Part shown: positions 55,120 to 63,742 of the stretch, piece after piece
Numbering within the stretch: the first letter of the stretch is position 1
Layout: the number at the start of each line of letters is the position of its first letter
NCBI GenBank assembly: GCA_044226655.1
Contig: JBGAGO010000005.1
Coordinates: 1 to 64,000 of the forward strand
Length of the DNA: 64,000 nt
From: JBEVOS01 sp044226655
GTDB taxonomy: Bacteria; Pseudomonadota; Alphaproteobacteria; Caulobacterales; Aquidulcibacteraceae
Direction of reading: 5' to 3'
Position numbers and translations under genes: made by a program
The notes under the pieces: model-generated
Seen by the model: only the letters and a program-made list of their open reading frames with translations
Databases searched by the model: none
What the model was told of the DNA's origin: nothing

Positions 55120-56019
55120 TTAGAACGTCGCGGCGTCCGTGAACGCGGCGTAGGCGCTGCGCAGCCGCGAGGCGTCGCGGGCGGGCGGCGCGCCGAAGAG
55201 GCGGGCGTATTCGCGGCTGAACTGCGAAGCGCTTTCATAGCCCACGGCGAAGGCGACGCGCGCCGCGTCCTCGTTGGCGACGAGCAATTGTCGCGCGCGC
55301 TGCAAGCGCAGCATTTTCTGGAATTGCAGCGGGCTCATCGCCGTCGCGGCCTTGAAATGGCGATGAAAGCTCGCCGAACTCATGCCGACCTGCTCGGCCA
55401 GCGCATCGACACGCATCGTCTGATCGAAATTGCCGCGGATCCAGGCGATGGCGCGGCGCACTTGGTTGAGGCGGCTATCGGCTGAAGCGATCTGGCGGAG
55501 CAGGCCGCCTTGCGGGCCCTGCAACAGCCGATAATAGATTTCGCGCTCGATCAGCGGCGCGAGCACGGGGATATCGTGCGGCGCATCGAGGAGATCGATG
55601 AGGCGCTGAAACGGCTGCAGCAGCGCTTCGGTGATCGGGCTGACGGCGAAACTGGAATCGGCGCCGCTTGCGTTCGGCGCAGTCTCGCCGATGAGGGCGG
55701 CGAGCCCCTCGCGATCGAGCGACATGCACAGCGACACGAAAGGCCGTTCGCGGCTGGCTTCCGCGATATGGCCGGTGGCGGGCACATCCAGCGAGGCGAT
55801 GAAATAGCCGGCGCGATCATAGCGAAGACGCCGATTGCCGATCGTGACCTCCTTGGCGCCTTGCAGCACGATGCACAGCACCGGCTCGTAGACGAGCGAG
55901 ACCTTCGGCGTCGTCGTAAAGCACATGTTGATGCTGAGCCGCGGAATGGGCGTGGCGATCCGCGGTTCGCGGGCATGGCGCATGGCGGCGGCGAGCATCT
56001 GATCGAGGGCGCGTTGCAT
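55120..56019 (-). CDS. AraC-family transcriptional regulator
   Basis: A 299-residue regulator with an AraC N-terminal cupin-type domain (VLCIVLQGAKEVTIGNRRL) and a C-terminal double helix-turn-helix (VDALAEQVGMSSASFHRHFK; SPLQFQKMLRLQRARQLL; FAVGYESASQFSREYARLFG). Regulators of this kind commonly control neighbouring oxidoreductases. It is divergent from the aldo/keto reductase gene and convergent with guaA. It probably responds to a small molecule; which is unknown. Confidence 0.9.
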   Translation of the reverse strand: MQRALDQMLAAAMRHAREPRIATPIPRLSINMCFTTTPKVSLVYEPVLCIVLQGAKEVTIGNRRLRYDRAGYFIASLDVPATGHIAEASRERPFVSLCMSLDREGLAALIGETAPNASGADSSFAVSPITEALLQPFQRLIDLLDAPHDIPVLAPLIEREIYYRLLQGPQGGLLRQIASADSRLNQVRRAIAWIRGNFDQTMRVDALAEQVGMSSASFHRHFKAATAMSPLQFQKMLRLQRARQLLVANEDAARVAFAVGYESASQFSREYARLFGAPPARDASRLRSAYAAFTDAATF

Positions 56020-56190
56020 GGCCGAGACATCGGCCCGGCGGCGCTCCGCGGCAAGGCGCCTGCGCTAGCCCTTGAGAGGAATAGGCAAGAAATCGAGCCG
56101 ATCGGGGCTGATTGACGGGGCGCGGCCGCCCAGATGTCGTGCCGAGGGAGGCAGGCCGCTTCCCATCCAACGCAAGCAGGGGATCACACC

Positions 56191-57276
56191 ATGCCGCTCA
56201 ACCATTACGTCACGCTCGGCCGCTCCGGCCTTCGCGTCAGCCGGTTCTGCCTTGGCGCCATGACGTTCGGCGAGGATTTGGGCTGGGGCTCCTCGGTCGA
56301 GGAATCGCAAGCGATCATCGACCGCTATATCGAGCTCGGCGGCAATTTCATCGACACCGCCAATTTCTACACCAAGAGCCATTCAGAAAAGATCATCGGC
56401 GATCACATCGGCCGCAACAAGGCGCGCCGCGACCGGCTTGTCATCGCCACCAAGTTCAGCGGCAATCTCTATCCGGGCGATCCCAATGGCGGCGGCTCTG
56501 GCCGCAAAGCCATCGTCAACGCCGCTGAGAATTCGCTGCGCCGTCTGCAGACCGATTACATCGACCTTTATTGGCTGCACATCTGGGATCAGAATACGCC
56601 GATCGACGAAACGATGGCTGCGCTGGACGATCTCGTGCGCGCGGGCAAGGTGCGTTATATCGGCGTCTCCGATACGCCCGCGTGGAAGATCGCGCAGGCC
56701 AACACGATGGCGCAGTTCCGCAATTGGTCGCCGTTCATCGCCCTGCAAGTCGAATATTCGCTGATGGAGCGCAGCATCGAGCAGGAGCTCGTGCCGCTCG
56801 CGCTCGAATTCGGCCTCGGCATCACGCCCTGGTCGCCGCTGAAGAGCGGTCTGCTCAGCGGCAAATACACGCGCGGCAATGCCGATGCGGTCAAGGAAGG
56901 GCGCGCGGCGTTCTTCGGCGGCGTGATCCCGGAGAAGGCCTATGCCGTGGTCGATGAACTCGAAAGCATCGCCAAGGCGCGCGGCGCAGCGGTGGCGGCC
57001 GTCGCGCTCGCCTGGGTGAACGCCAAGCCGGGCGTGACTTCGACCATTATCGGCGCGCGCCGGCTGGCGCAGCTCGATGAGAATGTCAGCGCGCTCGATG
57101 TCGTGCTCAGCGCCGACGAGATCGCGCGGCTCGATGCGCTCACCAAACCCGTGATCGGCTTCCCGCAGAGCATGCTGCCCGCCGCGCCCTCGATCACCCA
57201 TGGCGGCGCCACCGTGAACGGCATTACGGCGCCGACATCGCCGTACGTAATCGGCGTGGGCGAAAAGCCGTATTGA
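56191..57276 (+). CDS. Aldo/keto reductase
   Basis: A 361-residue NADPH-dependent TIM-barrel reductase. The catalytic set is in GNFIDTANFYTKSHSE (Asp, Tyr), VIATKFSG (Lys) and DYIDLYWLHIWD (His); the NADPH-binding C-terminal loop has STIIGARRLAQLDEN. It resembles YajO/voltage-gated K+ channel beta-subunit-type AKRs. The ATG at 56191 is chosen because it starts the family's MPLNHYVTLGRSGL; the upstream frame is not conserved-looking. It is divergent from an AraC regulator. Confidence 0.9.
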   Translation: MPLNHYVTLGRSGLRVSRFCLGAMTFGEDLGWGSSVEESQAIIDRYIELGGNFIDTANFYTKSHSEKIIGDHIGRNKARRDRLVIATKFSGNLYPGDPNGGGSGRKAIVNAAENSLRRLQTDYIDLYWLHIWDQNTPIDETMAALDDLVRAGKVRYIGVSDTPAWKIAQANTMAQFRNWSPFIALQVEYSLMERSIEQELVPLALEFGLGITPWSPLKSGLLSGKYTRGNADAVKEGRAAFFGGVIPEKAYAVVDELESIAKARGAAVAAVALAWVNAKPGVTSTIIGARRLAQLDENVSALDVVLSADEIARLDALTKPVIGFPQSMLPAAPSITHGGATVNGITAPTSPYVIGVGEKPY

Positions 57277-57329
57277 TCACGCGCCCATGCGCCGCGCGTT
57301 CGGCGACGAGGGCAAGTCCAGCGCCTGAT

Positions 57330-58274
57330 CTACCGTGCGCTCGCGCGGGCATCGCCGGAGATGAGGTTCGGGCGCGTCGCGAAGCCCTCCGCCAGCAGGT
57401 CGAGCAGCGCGCGCATGGCCGGCGCCATGCCGCGGCGGCTCGGAAACACCGCATGCACGATGCCCGATTGCGCGCGCAGCATCGGCATCAGGCGCACGAG
57501 CTCGCCGGTGGCGATATCCTCGCCGACAAACATGGACGGAAGGCACGCGGCGCCGAGCCCGGCGAGCGTTGCAGCGCGCAGCGCGTGAAGATCGTCCGTG
57601 CTGAGCCGTGGCGTGTGCTCGACTTCCATCGGCTGGTTCTCGTCATTCGTAAAACGCCAGACGGTCCGTTCGCCGCCATGGCCCATGGAGAGCGTCGGCG
57701 CGCGCGCGACATCATCGAGAACGCGCGGCGCGCCACGGGCGGCGACGAAGGCGGGGCTGGCGACCAGGATGATGTCGGAAGGGCCGAACGCGCGCATGGC
57801 GAGATCGGAATCTTCAAGCGGTGGCAGGCGCACGCGCAGCGCGACATCGACGCCCTCGTGCACGAGATCGACGCGGCGATTGGTGGCGTCGAGTGAGATG
57901 CGCACGTCCGGGTAGCGCGCCAGGAAGTCCAGGAGGAGATCGGCGACGCCGGCCTGCAGCAAGCCTGTGGGACAGGCGATGCGCAGCAAGCCCTGCGGCG
58001 CGGCGAGGATGTGGCTCATCGCCTCCTTGGCGACGCGCGCCTCTTCGACGAGGGCGGCGCTGTGGCGATGAAAGATGGCGCCGGCGTCGGTCAGGGAAAG
58101 CCGGCGCGTGGTGCGGTTGATCAGCCGCACGCCGAGTTCGGCTTCCAAATCTGCGATGCGCCGGCTGAGCTTGGAGGTCTGCAGCCCCAGCGCCCTCGCC
58201 GCCGCCGTGTAGGAGCCGCATTCCACGACTTTGGCGAAGAAATAGAGGTTGTTCAGGTCCTTGATCGGGGCCAT
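57330..58274 (-). CDS. LysR-family transcriptional regulator
   Basis: A 314-residue LysR protein. The N-terminal winged helix-turn-helix is MAPIKDLNNLYFFAKVVECG, then SYTAAARALGLQTSKLSRRI and LGVRLINRTTR; the LysR substrate-binding domain follows (LRIACPTGLLQ, ISLDATNRRVDLVHEGVDVALR). The start at 58274 is the family start; a longer in-frame reading antisense to the pirin gene is spurious. It is divergent from the pirin-isochorismatase-DoxX-SnoaL operon and likely regulates it. Confidence 0.92.
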   Translation of the reverse strand: MAPIKDLNNLYFFAKVVECGSYTAAARALGLQTSKLSRRIADLEAELGVRLINRTTRRLSLTDAGAIFHRHSAALVEEARVAKEAMSHILAAPQGLLRIACPTGLLQAGVADLLLDFLARYPDVRISLDATNRRVDLVHEGVDVALRVRLPPLEDSDLAMRAFGPSDIILVASPAFVAARGAPRVLDDVARAPTLSMGHGGERTVWRFTNDENQPMEVEHTPRLSTDDLHALRAATLAGLGAACLPSMFVGEDIATGELVRLMPMLRAQSGIVHAVFPSRRGMAPAMRALLDLLAEGFATRPNLISGDARASAR

Positions 58275-58291
58275 GCCGGATCGCCTTATTG

Positions 58292-58337
58292 TTCTATTCC
58301 GAGCAATTATGCGTTCTATCCAGCCATCTGAATAGAA
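58292..58337. promoter_or_regulatory. Candidate LysR binding region
   Basis: In the 129-bp gap between the divergent LysR and pirin genes, TTCTATTC (58292-58299) has its reverse complement GAATAGAA at 58330-58337, and a further GTTCTAT lies at 58313-58319. The stretch is AT-richer than its surroundings. Regulatory function is inferred from position. Confidence 0.45.
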
Positions 58338-58403
58338 GATTGTTGCGGCATTAGCTTGCTCGTGTCGGCGCGATCGTGAGCGCCCCCAAGGAGGAGGCGC
58401 CCC

Positions 58404-59108
58404 GTGCTTCAAGTGCGCAGCAGGGATTCGCTCAGCGGCGGGGACCGCGGGTGGCTCAAGGCCAAGCATCATTTCGCGCCGGACGGGCAGGGCCCGCATG
58501 GCCCGCTCGGCTGCCTGGTGATTTGGAACGACGACGAGGTCGCGCCGCACGCCGGCTTCCCGCTGCACGGCCACCGCGACATGGAGATCGTCACCTATGT
58601 GCGCGAAGGCGCCGTCGCGCACAGCGACGACGCAGGCGGCGGCGGCCGGATCGAAGCCGGCCATGTCCAGGCGATCAGCGCCGGCCGCGGCATCCGACAC
58701 GCCGAGTACAATCCCAACGACGACGTGCTCAGAGTTTTCCAGATTTGGCTGCTGCCGCGCCATCGCGGCCTTGAGCCTCGCTGGGCCACGAAGCCGTTCG
58801 CGAAAGCCGATCGCGCCGGCCGTCTGGTCGCACTCGCCAGCGGCTTCGCGGAGGACGCGGAGGCGCTCGAGATCGACGCGGACGCGCGCGTTCTGGGTGC
58901 CACGCTGAAGGCCGGCGAGACCATCACCTATGCGCTCGGCGCCGGTCGCGCCGCCTATCTCGTGCCGACGCTCGGCGCGCTCGACGTCAACGGCGTGCGC
59001 ATCGCCGCGCGCGACGGCGTCGCGATCACCGACGAGCCATCGCTCACCCTCTCCGCGCGCGACGCATGCGAATTCGTCCTGGTCGACGCCGGCCCCGCAA
59101 CAATCTGA
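58404..59108 (+). CDS. Pirin-family protein
   Basis: A 234-residue bicupin. The metal-binding cupin has His pairs in FPLHGHRDMEIVTYV and a later IRHAEYNP. YhhW-type pirins can show quercetin 2,3-dioxygenase activity or act as redox sensors. The GTG at 58404 follows AAGGAGGAGG, which supports this start. It is the first gene of an operon with isochorismatase, DoxX and SnoaL-like genes. Confidence 0.9.
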   Translation: MLQVRSRDSLSGGDRGWLKAKHHFAPDGQGPHGPLGCLVIWNDDEVAPHAGFPLHGHRDMEIVTYVREGAVAHSDDAGGGGRIEAGHVQAISAGRGIRHAEYNPNDDVLRVFQIWLLPRHRGLEPRWATKPFAKADRAGRLVALASGFAEDAEALEIDADARVLGATLKAGETITYALGAGRAAYLVPTLGALDVNGVRIAARDGVAITDEPSLTLSARDACEFVLVDAGPATI

Positions 59109-59122
59109 AAGGAGACATTCCA

Positions 59123-59770
59123 ATGACCCGAAAGACTGGCCGCGAGGCTCTGCTGACGCCGCAGGACTCCGTTCTGCTGCTGATTGATCATCAGCCCTTC
59201 CAATTCGCCAATCTGCACAGCCATGAGCCGACGATGATCGTAAACAACGTCGTGGGCCTGGCCAAAGGCGCGAAGGCGTTTGGCGTGCCGACCATTCTGA
59301 CGACGGTCCTCGCCGCGCGCGGCGGCGCGCTCCTTCCGCAAGTGCAGGCCGTGTTTCCCGATCAGGCGCCGATCGATCGCACCTTCATCAACACCTGGGA
59401 AGACAAGCGCGTGGTCGAGGCGGTCAAGCGCACGGGCCGGCGTAGGCTCATCGTGGCCGCGCTCTGGACGGAAATCTGTCTCGCCATGCCTGTCATCCAC
59501 GCGCTTGGCGAAGGCTGGGACGTGACGATCGTGACGGACGCCTCCGGCGGCGTCAGCCGCGAAGCGCACGATATGGCCGTTCAGCGCATGATCGCCGCCG
59601 GCGCCAATCCGATGACCTGGCTCGCTCTGCTGTCCGAATGGCAGCGCGATTGGGCGCGCACCGAGCATCTTGAAGCGCTCACGGCGCTGCTCGCCGAACA
59701 CGGCGGGGGCAGCGGCGTCGCGCTCGCCTGGGAAAACCAATTGCTCACACAACCGCGCCAAACGGCCTGA
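59123..59770 (+). CDS. Isochorismatase-like cysteine hydrolase (YcaC type)
   Basis: A 215-residue cysteine hydrolase. The catalytic Asp is in VLLLIDHQPFQFANLHS and the Cys in ALWTEICLAMPVIHALGEG, matching the YcaC/isochorismatase fold. The ATG at 59123 is preceded by AAAGGAG. It lies between pirin and DoxX genes. The substrate is unknown. Confidence 0.88.
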   Translation: MTRKTGREALLTPQDSVLLLIDHQPFQFANLHSHEPTMIVNNVVGLAKGAKAFGVPTILTTVLAARGGALLPQVQAVFPDQAPIDRTFINTWEDKRVVEAVKRTGRRRLIVAALWTEICLAMPVIHALGEGWDVTIVTDASGGVSREAHDMAVQRMIAAGANPMTWLALLSEWQRDWARTEHLEALTALLAEHGGGSGVALAWENQLLTQPRQTA

Positions 59771-59794
59771 CCCCGCGCACGAGGAGATATCGAC

Positions 59795-60223
59795 ATGGCC
59801 ACCGCGATAACTGCGCCCGCCAATCTGCCTTCCTCATCAACGTTCGCCGCCGGCGCGGCGTTGGCCGGGCGGTTCCTGGTCGCGCTGATCTTTCTGCTCT
59901 CCGGCGCGAACAAGATCGCCGCGGCCGATGCGATGACCGGGTACATCGCCTCCATTGGCCTGCCGTTCGCGAATGTGGGCCTTGTGCTCGCGATCGCCGT
60001 CGAGATCGGCGGAGGCTTGGCGTTGCTGATCGGGTTTCGCGCCCGCTTCGCCGCCACGCTGCTCGCGCTCTTCTGCGTGGCCACGGCGGCTTTGTTCCAC
60101 GCCCATTTCGCCGATCAGAACCAGTTCATTCACTTTTTCAAAAATCTCGCGATGGCCGGCGGCCTGCTTCAAGTGGCGGCGTTCGGCGCGGGGCGCTTCA
60201 GCTTCGATGCGCGCCGCCGCTAA
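59795..60223 (+). CDS. DoxX-family membrane protein
   Basis: A 142-residue protein with four hydrophobic helices. The typical DoxX segments are LAGRFLVALIFLLSGANKI and AIAVEIGGGLALLIGFRARFAA, with an FKNLAMAGGLLQVAAFG ending. DoxX proteins are linked to redox and sulfur metabolism but lack a defined reaction. It starts 24 bases after the isochorismatase gene. Confidence 0.88.
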   Translation: MATAITAPANLPSSSTFAAGAALAGRFLVALIFLLSGANKIAAADAMTGYIASIGLPFANVGLVLAIAVEIGGGLALLIGFRARFAATLLALFCVATAALFHAHFADQNQFIHFFKNLAMAGGLLQVAAFGAGRFSFDARRR

Positions 60224-60238
60224 GAAAGGATCACGATC

Positions 60239-60625
60239 ATGAAATCCGCACGCGAACTGCTCGAAGCCTATCTCGCCAACATTCAAGCGCCCGCCGTATC
60301 CGCCGCGCTGTTCGCCGCCGATGGCGTGCTCGAACTGCCCTGGGTCAATGCGCACGCGAAAGGCCCCGCCGAAGTGGAGGCGCTCGTCAAAGGCATTCTC
60401 GGCAGAGTTCCGGAATTCGGCTTCAAGAATCTCAAAGTCTGGATCGAGACGCCCGACAGAGTGTTCGCCGAATATCAGGTCGAAGCGCTCATTCCCGCGA
60501 CGGGAAAGATCTATCACCAGACCTATGCCGGCCTGCTGATCGCAGAGGGCGGCGAGATCAAGCTACTGCGCGAAGCGCTCGACACGGCCGCCGCTGCGCG
60601 CGCGTTCGACGCGCAGACGCCTTAG
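60239..60625 (+). CDS. SnoaL-like/NTF2-fold protein
   Basis: A 128-residue nuclear transport factor 2-fold protein: an N-terminal helix SARELLEAYLANIQ, LFAADGVLELPW, then a barrel with FAEYQVEALIPATGKIYHQTYAGL and a final strand region. Such proteins act as small isomerases or hydrolases in many pathways. It is the last gene of the pirin operon, 15 bases after DoxX. Confidence 0.8.
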   Translation: MKSARELLEAYLANIQAPAVSAALFAADGVLELPWVNAHAKGPAEVEALVKGILGRVPEFGFKNLKVWIETPDRVFAEYQVEALIPATGKIYHQTYAGLLIAEGGEIKLLREALDTAAAARAFDAQTP

Positions 60626-60662
60626 AGTCGTGCGCGACGTTCGCGCCGCATTGGCTCTGGGT

Positions 60663-61451
60663 TTAGACGGTTGGGATCGTGCCGCCGTCGATGACATAGT
60701 CGGCGCCGTGAATGGCGCTGGCGCGCGGCGAAGCCAGGAACGCGATCAGCTCGGCCACTTCCGCAGGCTCCGCAGGGCGCCCGATGGGGATGCCGCCAAG
60801 CGCTTTGAGCACATCTGCGCGCGCGTCCTCAATGCTGGTGCGATTGGCGTCGGCGAGGCGCCGCAACAAGGCGTCAGCCGCTTCGGTATAGACCCAGCCC
60901 GGCGACACTACGTTGACGCGCACGCCCGTCGGCCCAAGCTCTTTGGACAGCGCTTTGCTGTATGTGGTCAGCGCCGCCTTGGCCGCCGCATAAGCGGTGG
61001 TGGATTCGTATAAAGGCAGCGTGCGCTGAATCGACGAGACGTGAATGATGGCGCCGTCGCCGCGCGCGATCATTTGCGGCGCCAGCGCCCGATCGAGGCG
61101 CACCGCCGGCATCAAATTGAGATCGAGTTCCGCGCGCCAGATATCATCGCTCAGTGCGGCGAAGCCGCCGCCCGGCGCCGTCGATCCGCCGAGCACGTGA
61201 ACGAGAATATCGACGCCGCCGAGCTGCGCGATCGCCGCCTCGGCGAGCGCGGCTGCGCCTTCAGCCGTCGTCAGATCTGCCTCGACGAACAACGCGCCGC
61301 TCGGCTCCGCCGGCGCGGCGCGCGCTGCGGTGATCACGCGCGCGCCGCCAGCCCGGAAGCGCGCCACGCTGGCGCGGCCCACGCCCTTTGTGCCGGCGGT
61401 GACCAGCACGCGGCGCCCTTCGAATTCTGTGCGATCGACCTCGTTCGCCAC
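60663..61451 (-). CDS. SDR-family oxidoreductase
   Basis: A 262-residue short-chain dehydrogenase. The nucleotide site is VTAGTKGVGRASVARF (GxxxGxG-like), and the catalytic Tyr and Lys are in TTAYAAAKAALTTYSKAL, with PGWVYTEAAD downstream. The GTG at 61451 starts a family-length protein with GAGG upstream; the open frame extends 39 residues further, but that part overlaps the divergent promoter region. It is divergent from a short HxlR-family gene. Substrate unknown. Confidence 0.85.
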   Translation of the reverse strand: MANEVDRTEFEGRRVLVTAGTKGVGRASVARFRAGGARVITAARAAPAEPSGALFVEADLTTAEGAAALAEAAIAQLGGVDILVHVLGGSTAPGGGFAALSDDIWRAELDLNLMPAVRLDRALAPQMIARGDGAIIHVSSIQRTLPLYESTTAYAAAKAALTTYSKALSKELGPTGVRVNVVSPGWVYTEAADALLRRLADANRTSIEDARADVLKALGGIPIGRPAEPAEVAELIAFLASPRASAIHGADYVIDGGTIPTV

Positions 61452-61599
61452 GCGTCTTGCCCTCGGCTGTTTGATTGCGACGCATGCAAGCTGGCGATAG
61501 GCTTCGCGAACGGCAAGAACCGACGAAAAAGTAAGGTACGAACCAATAAGTAAGCCGGCCACATACACGCGCGCAGGCGCCGCGCGAAGCGCGCAGAAT

Positions 61600-61911
61600 G
61601 TGCTCCATCTTCTCGATGGGCGGTGGAAACTGGTGATCCTGTTTCAGCTGTTCGACGGCCAGGTGCGGCGCTTTTCGGATCTCGAGCGCGCCATTCCGGG
61701 CGTGTCGCAGAAAATGCTGATCCAGCATCTGCGCCAATTGGAGGGGGACGGCATCGTGCGCCGCATCGTGCATCATCAGGCGCCGCCAAAGGTCGAGTAT
61801 TGCCTCACGGAATGGGGCCAGCAGCTCTGCCCCGCGCTCAACGCCATGCTGCAATGGGCCGAAGGCGCGCCCGGGCATTTACGCGAGCGCCTGATCATCG
61901 AGGCGGAATGA
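61600..61911 (+). CDS. HxlR-family transcriptional regulator, short N terminus
   Basis: A 103-residue winged-helix protein: DGRWKLVILFQLFDG, then RFSDLERAIPGVSQKMLIQHLRQLEGDGIV and VEYCLTEWGQQLCP. The GTG at 61600 leaves only six residues before the GRW motif, shorter than usual (about 15-25). The frame is open upstream to about 61525 but has no ATG, GTG or TTG there, so the true N terminus is unclear. It is divergent from the SDR gene at 60663-61451 and probably regulates it. Confidence 0.8.
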   Translation: MLHLLDGRWKLVILFQLFDGQVRRFSDLERAIPGVSQKMLIQHLRQLEGDGIVRRIVHHQAPPKVEYCLTEWGQQLCPALNAMLQWAEGAPGHLRERLIIEAE

Positions 61912-61927
61912 TCAGCGGCCGCGCCGC

Positions 61928-62821
61928 CTACGCTTTGATGAAATCGACGAAGGCGCGGAGCGGCGCGGGCATCAAGCGGCGGCTCGGATAGTAGAGAAAC
62001 GGGCCCGTGAAGGTTTGCCACCATTCTTCGAGCACCGGCGTGAGCGCGCCGCTGTCGAGATGGGCGCGCACGCCTTCCTCGAACGCGTGAAGGATGCCGA
62101 TGCCGGCGATGGCCGCAGTGAGCCCGAGATTGCCGGCCGCGCCGCCGCGCATCAGCAAGGGGCCGGTCGGGTTGACGCGCACCTCTTCGCCGTCGCGCTC
62201 AAACTCCCACGGCGCCAGCGCGCCGCTCGGAAACTGATAGCGCAAGCAGGCATGGGTCAGCAGATCGCGCGGATGATGCGGCGCGCCATGGCGCGCGAGA
62301 TAGCTCGGCGCCGCGGCGGTTGCGAAACGCTGCGTGCGCGGCCCGATCGGCACGGCGATCATGTCCGCATCGAGCCGCTCCTCATAACGGATGCCGGCGT
62401 CGCAGCCGGACGCTTGCAGGTCGCTGAAGCTTTCATCGACCAGCACGTCGAGCCGGATGTCGGGATAGGCCGCCAGAAAGCGCGGAACGATCGCCGGCAA
62501 GACGAGCTGCGCGGCGACGGTCGGCACGTTGAGGCGCAAGGCGCCGGCGGGCCGGTCGCGATAGCCGTTCACCAGATCGAGCGCGGCGTCGATCTCGGCG
62601 AAGGCCGGCGTCAGCCGCTCTAAGAGCCGCGCGCCGGCCTCTGTGGGCGCGACGCTGCGCGTGGTGCGGTTGAGCAGGCGCACGCCGAGCTGATCCTCCA
62701 GCCGGCGCACCGTTTCCGAGAGCGCCGAGGCGCTTCGGCCGGTCTGGCGGGCGGCGTCCCGGAAGCCGCCCGCCTTCGCGACCTCAAGGAACGCGCTCAA
62801 ATCCGCAGGTTCGATGGTCAT
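61928..62821 (-). CDS. LysR-family transcriptional regulator
   Basis: A 297-residue LysR protein with the N-terminal helix-turn-helix (FLEVAKAGGFRDAARQTGRS, ASALSETVRRLEDQLGVRLL) and a substrate-binding domain (LRLNVPTVAAQLVLPAIVPRF, LDVLVDESFSDLQASGCDAG). It is divergent from the SDR gene at 62920 with a 98-bp intergenic region, so it likely regulates that gene. It converges on the HxlR gene. No ligand is apparent. Confidence 0.92.
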   Translation of the reverse strand: MTIEPADLSAFLEVAKAGGFRDAARQTGRSASALSETVRRLEDQLGVRLLNRTTRSVAPTEAGARLLERLTPAFAEIDAALDLVNGYRDRPAGALRLNVPTVAAQLVLPAIVPRFLAAYPDIRLDVLVDESFSDLQASGCDAGIRYEERLDADMIAVPIGPRTQRFATAAAPSYLARHGAPHHPRDLLTHACLRYQFPSGALAPWEFERDGEEVRVNPTGPLLMRGGAAGNLGLTAAIAGIGILHAFEEGVRAHLDSGALTPVLEEWWQTFTGPFLYYPSRRLMPAPLRAFVDFIKA

Positions 62822-62919
62822 TGTTCGTCACGCCGCACAAGCTGTGCCGATTGTGCCGGATTGTCTCGCGCGGGCGCAAGCGTAGATGACGCGCAGGCGC
62901 AAACGAAGGGACATCCGAG

Positions 62920-63678
62920 ATGACTGAACGCAAAATCGCGATCGTGACCGGCGGCAGCCGCGGCCTCGGGCGCAGCACGGTGGAGAGCCTCGCCCGGCGC
63001 GGCGCCGATGTGATCTTCACCTACAACGCCAACAAGGCCGAAGCGGACAAGGTGGTCGGCTTGGCCGCTGAAGCGGGGGCCAAGGCCATCGCGCTCCAGC
63101 TCGATACAGGCGACACGCGCGCGTTCGACGGCTTCGTCGCGCGCGTCAAAGAGGCGCTGGCGGCGCTCGGCGCTGAGCGCTTCGACTTCCTCGTCAACAA
63201 TGCGGGAATTTCCTCCAATAAGGGCTTTCTCGACGCCACGGAAGAGGACCTCGACGCGCTCTACAACGTGCACTTCAAGGGCGTTTTTTTCCTCAGCCAG
63301 AAGCTTGCGCCCCTGATCAACGATGGCGGGCGGATCGTGAATATCTCAACGGGGTTGACGCGCTTCGCCTCGCCCGGCCGCGCCGCCTATGGATCGATCA
63401 AGGGCGCAGTCGAAGTGCTGACGCGCTACATGGCGCAGGAACTCGGTTACCGGAAGATCGCCGTCAATGTGGTGGCGCCGGGCGCCATCGCCACGGATTT
63501 CAGCGGCGGGATGGTGCGCGACAATCCTGGCGTCAACGCAATGGTGGCGAGCCACACCGCGCTCGGCCGCGCCGGCGTGCCCGACGATATCGGCCCGATG
63601 ATCGCCGCGCTGCTGTCGGAGGACAATCGCTGGGTCAACGCGCAGCGCATCGAGGTCTCCGGCGGCATGTGGCTATGA
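62920..63678 (+). CDS. SDR-family oxidoreductase
   Basis: A 252-residue classical short-chain dehydrogenase. The Rossmann motif is GGSRGLGRSTVESLARRGADV, NNAG is in FLVNNAGISS, and the catalytic Tyr and Lys are in AAYGSIKGAVEVL. It ends RIEVSGGMWL. The ATG follows ACATCCGAG-type sequence. It is divergent from a LysR regulator. The substrate is unknown. Confidence 0.92.
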   Translation: MTERKIAIVTGGSRGLGRSTVESLARRGADVIFTYNANKAEADKVVGLAAEAGAKAIALQLDTGDTRAFDGFVARVKEALAALGAERFDFLVNNAGISSNKGFLDATEEDLDALYNVHFKGVFFLSQKLAPLINDGGRIVNISTGLTRFASPGRAAYGSIKGAVEVLTRYMAQELGYRKIAVNVVAPGAIATDFSGGMVRDNPGVNAMVASHTALGRAGVPDDIGPMIAALLSEDNRWVNAQRIEVSGGMWL

Positions 63679-63742
63679 GGCCCGCGCCAGCGCTAGGAAG
63701 GGCGCCGGCGATGTGCTTCATGGACGGGCGGGAGCGATGCCC

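Noticed and set aside
57330..59123. 597-residue LysR frame reading through the pirin gene
   Set aside because: The portion beyond residue 314 of the family protein is antisense to pirin; LysR proteins start at the MAPIKDLN Met.
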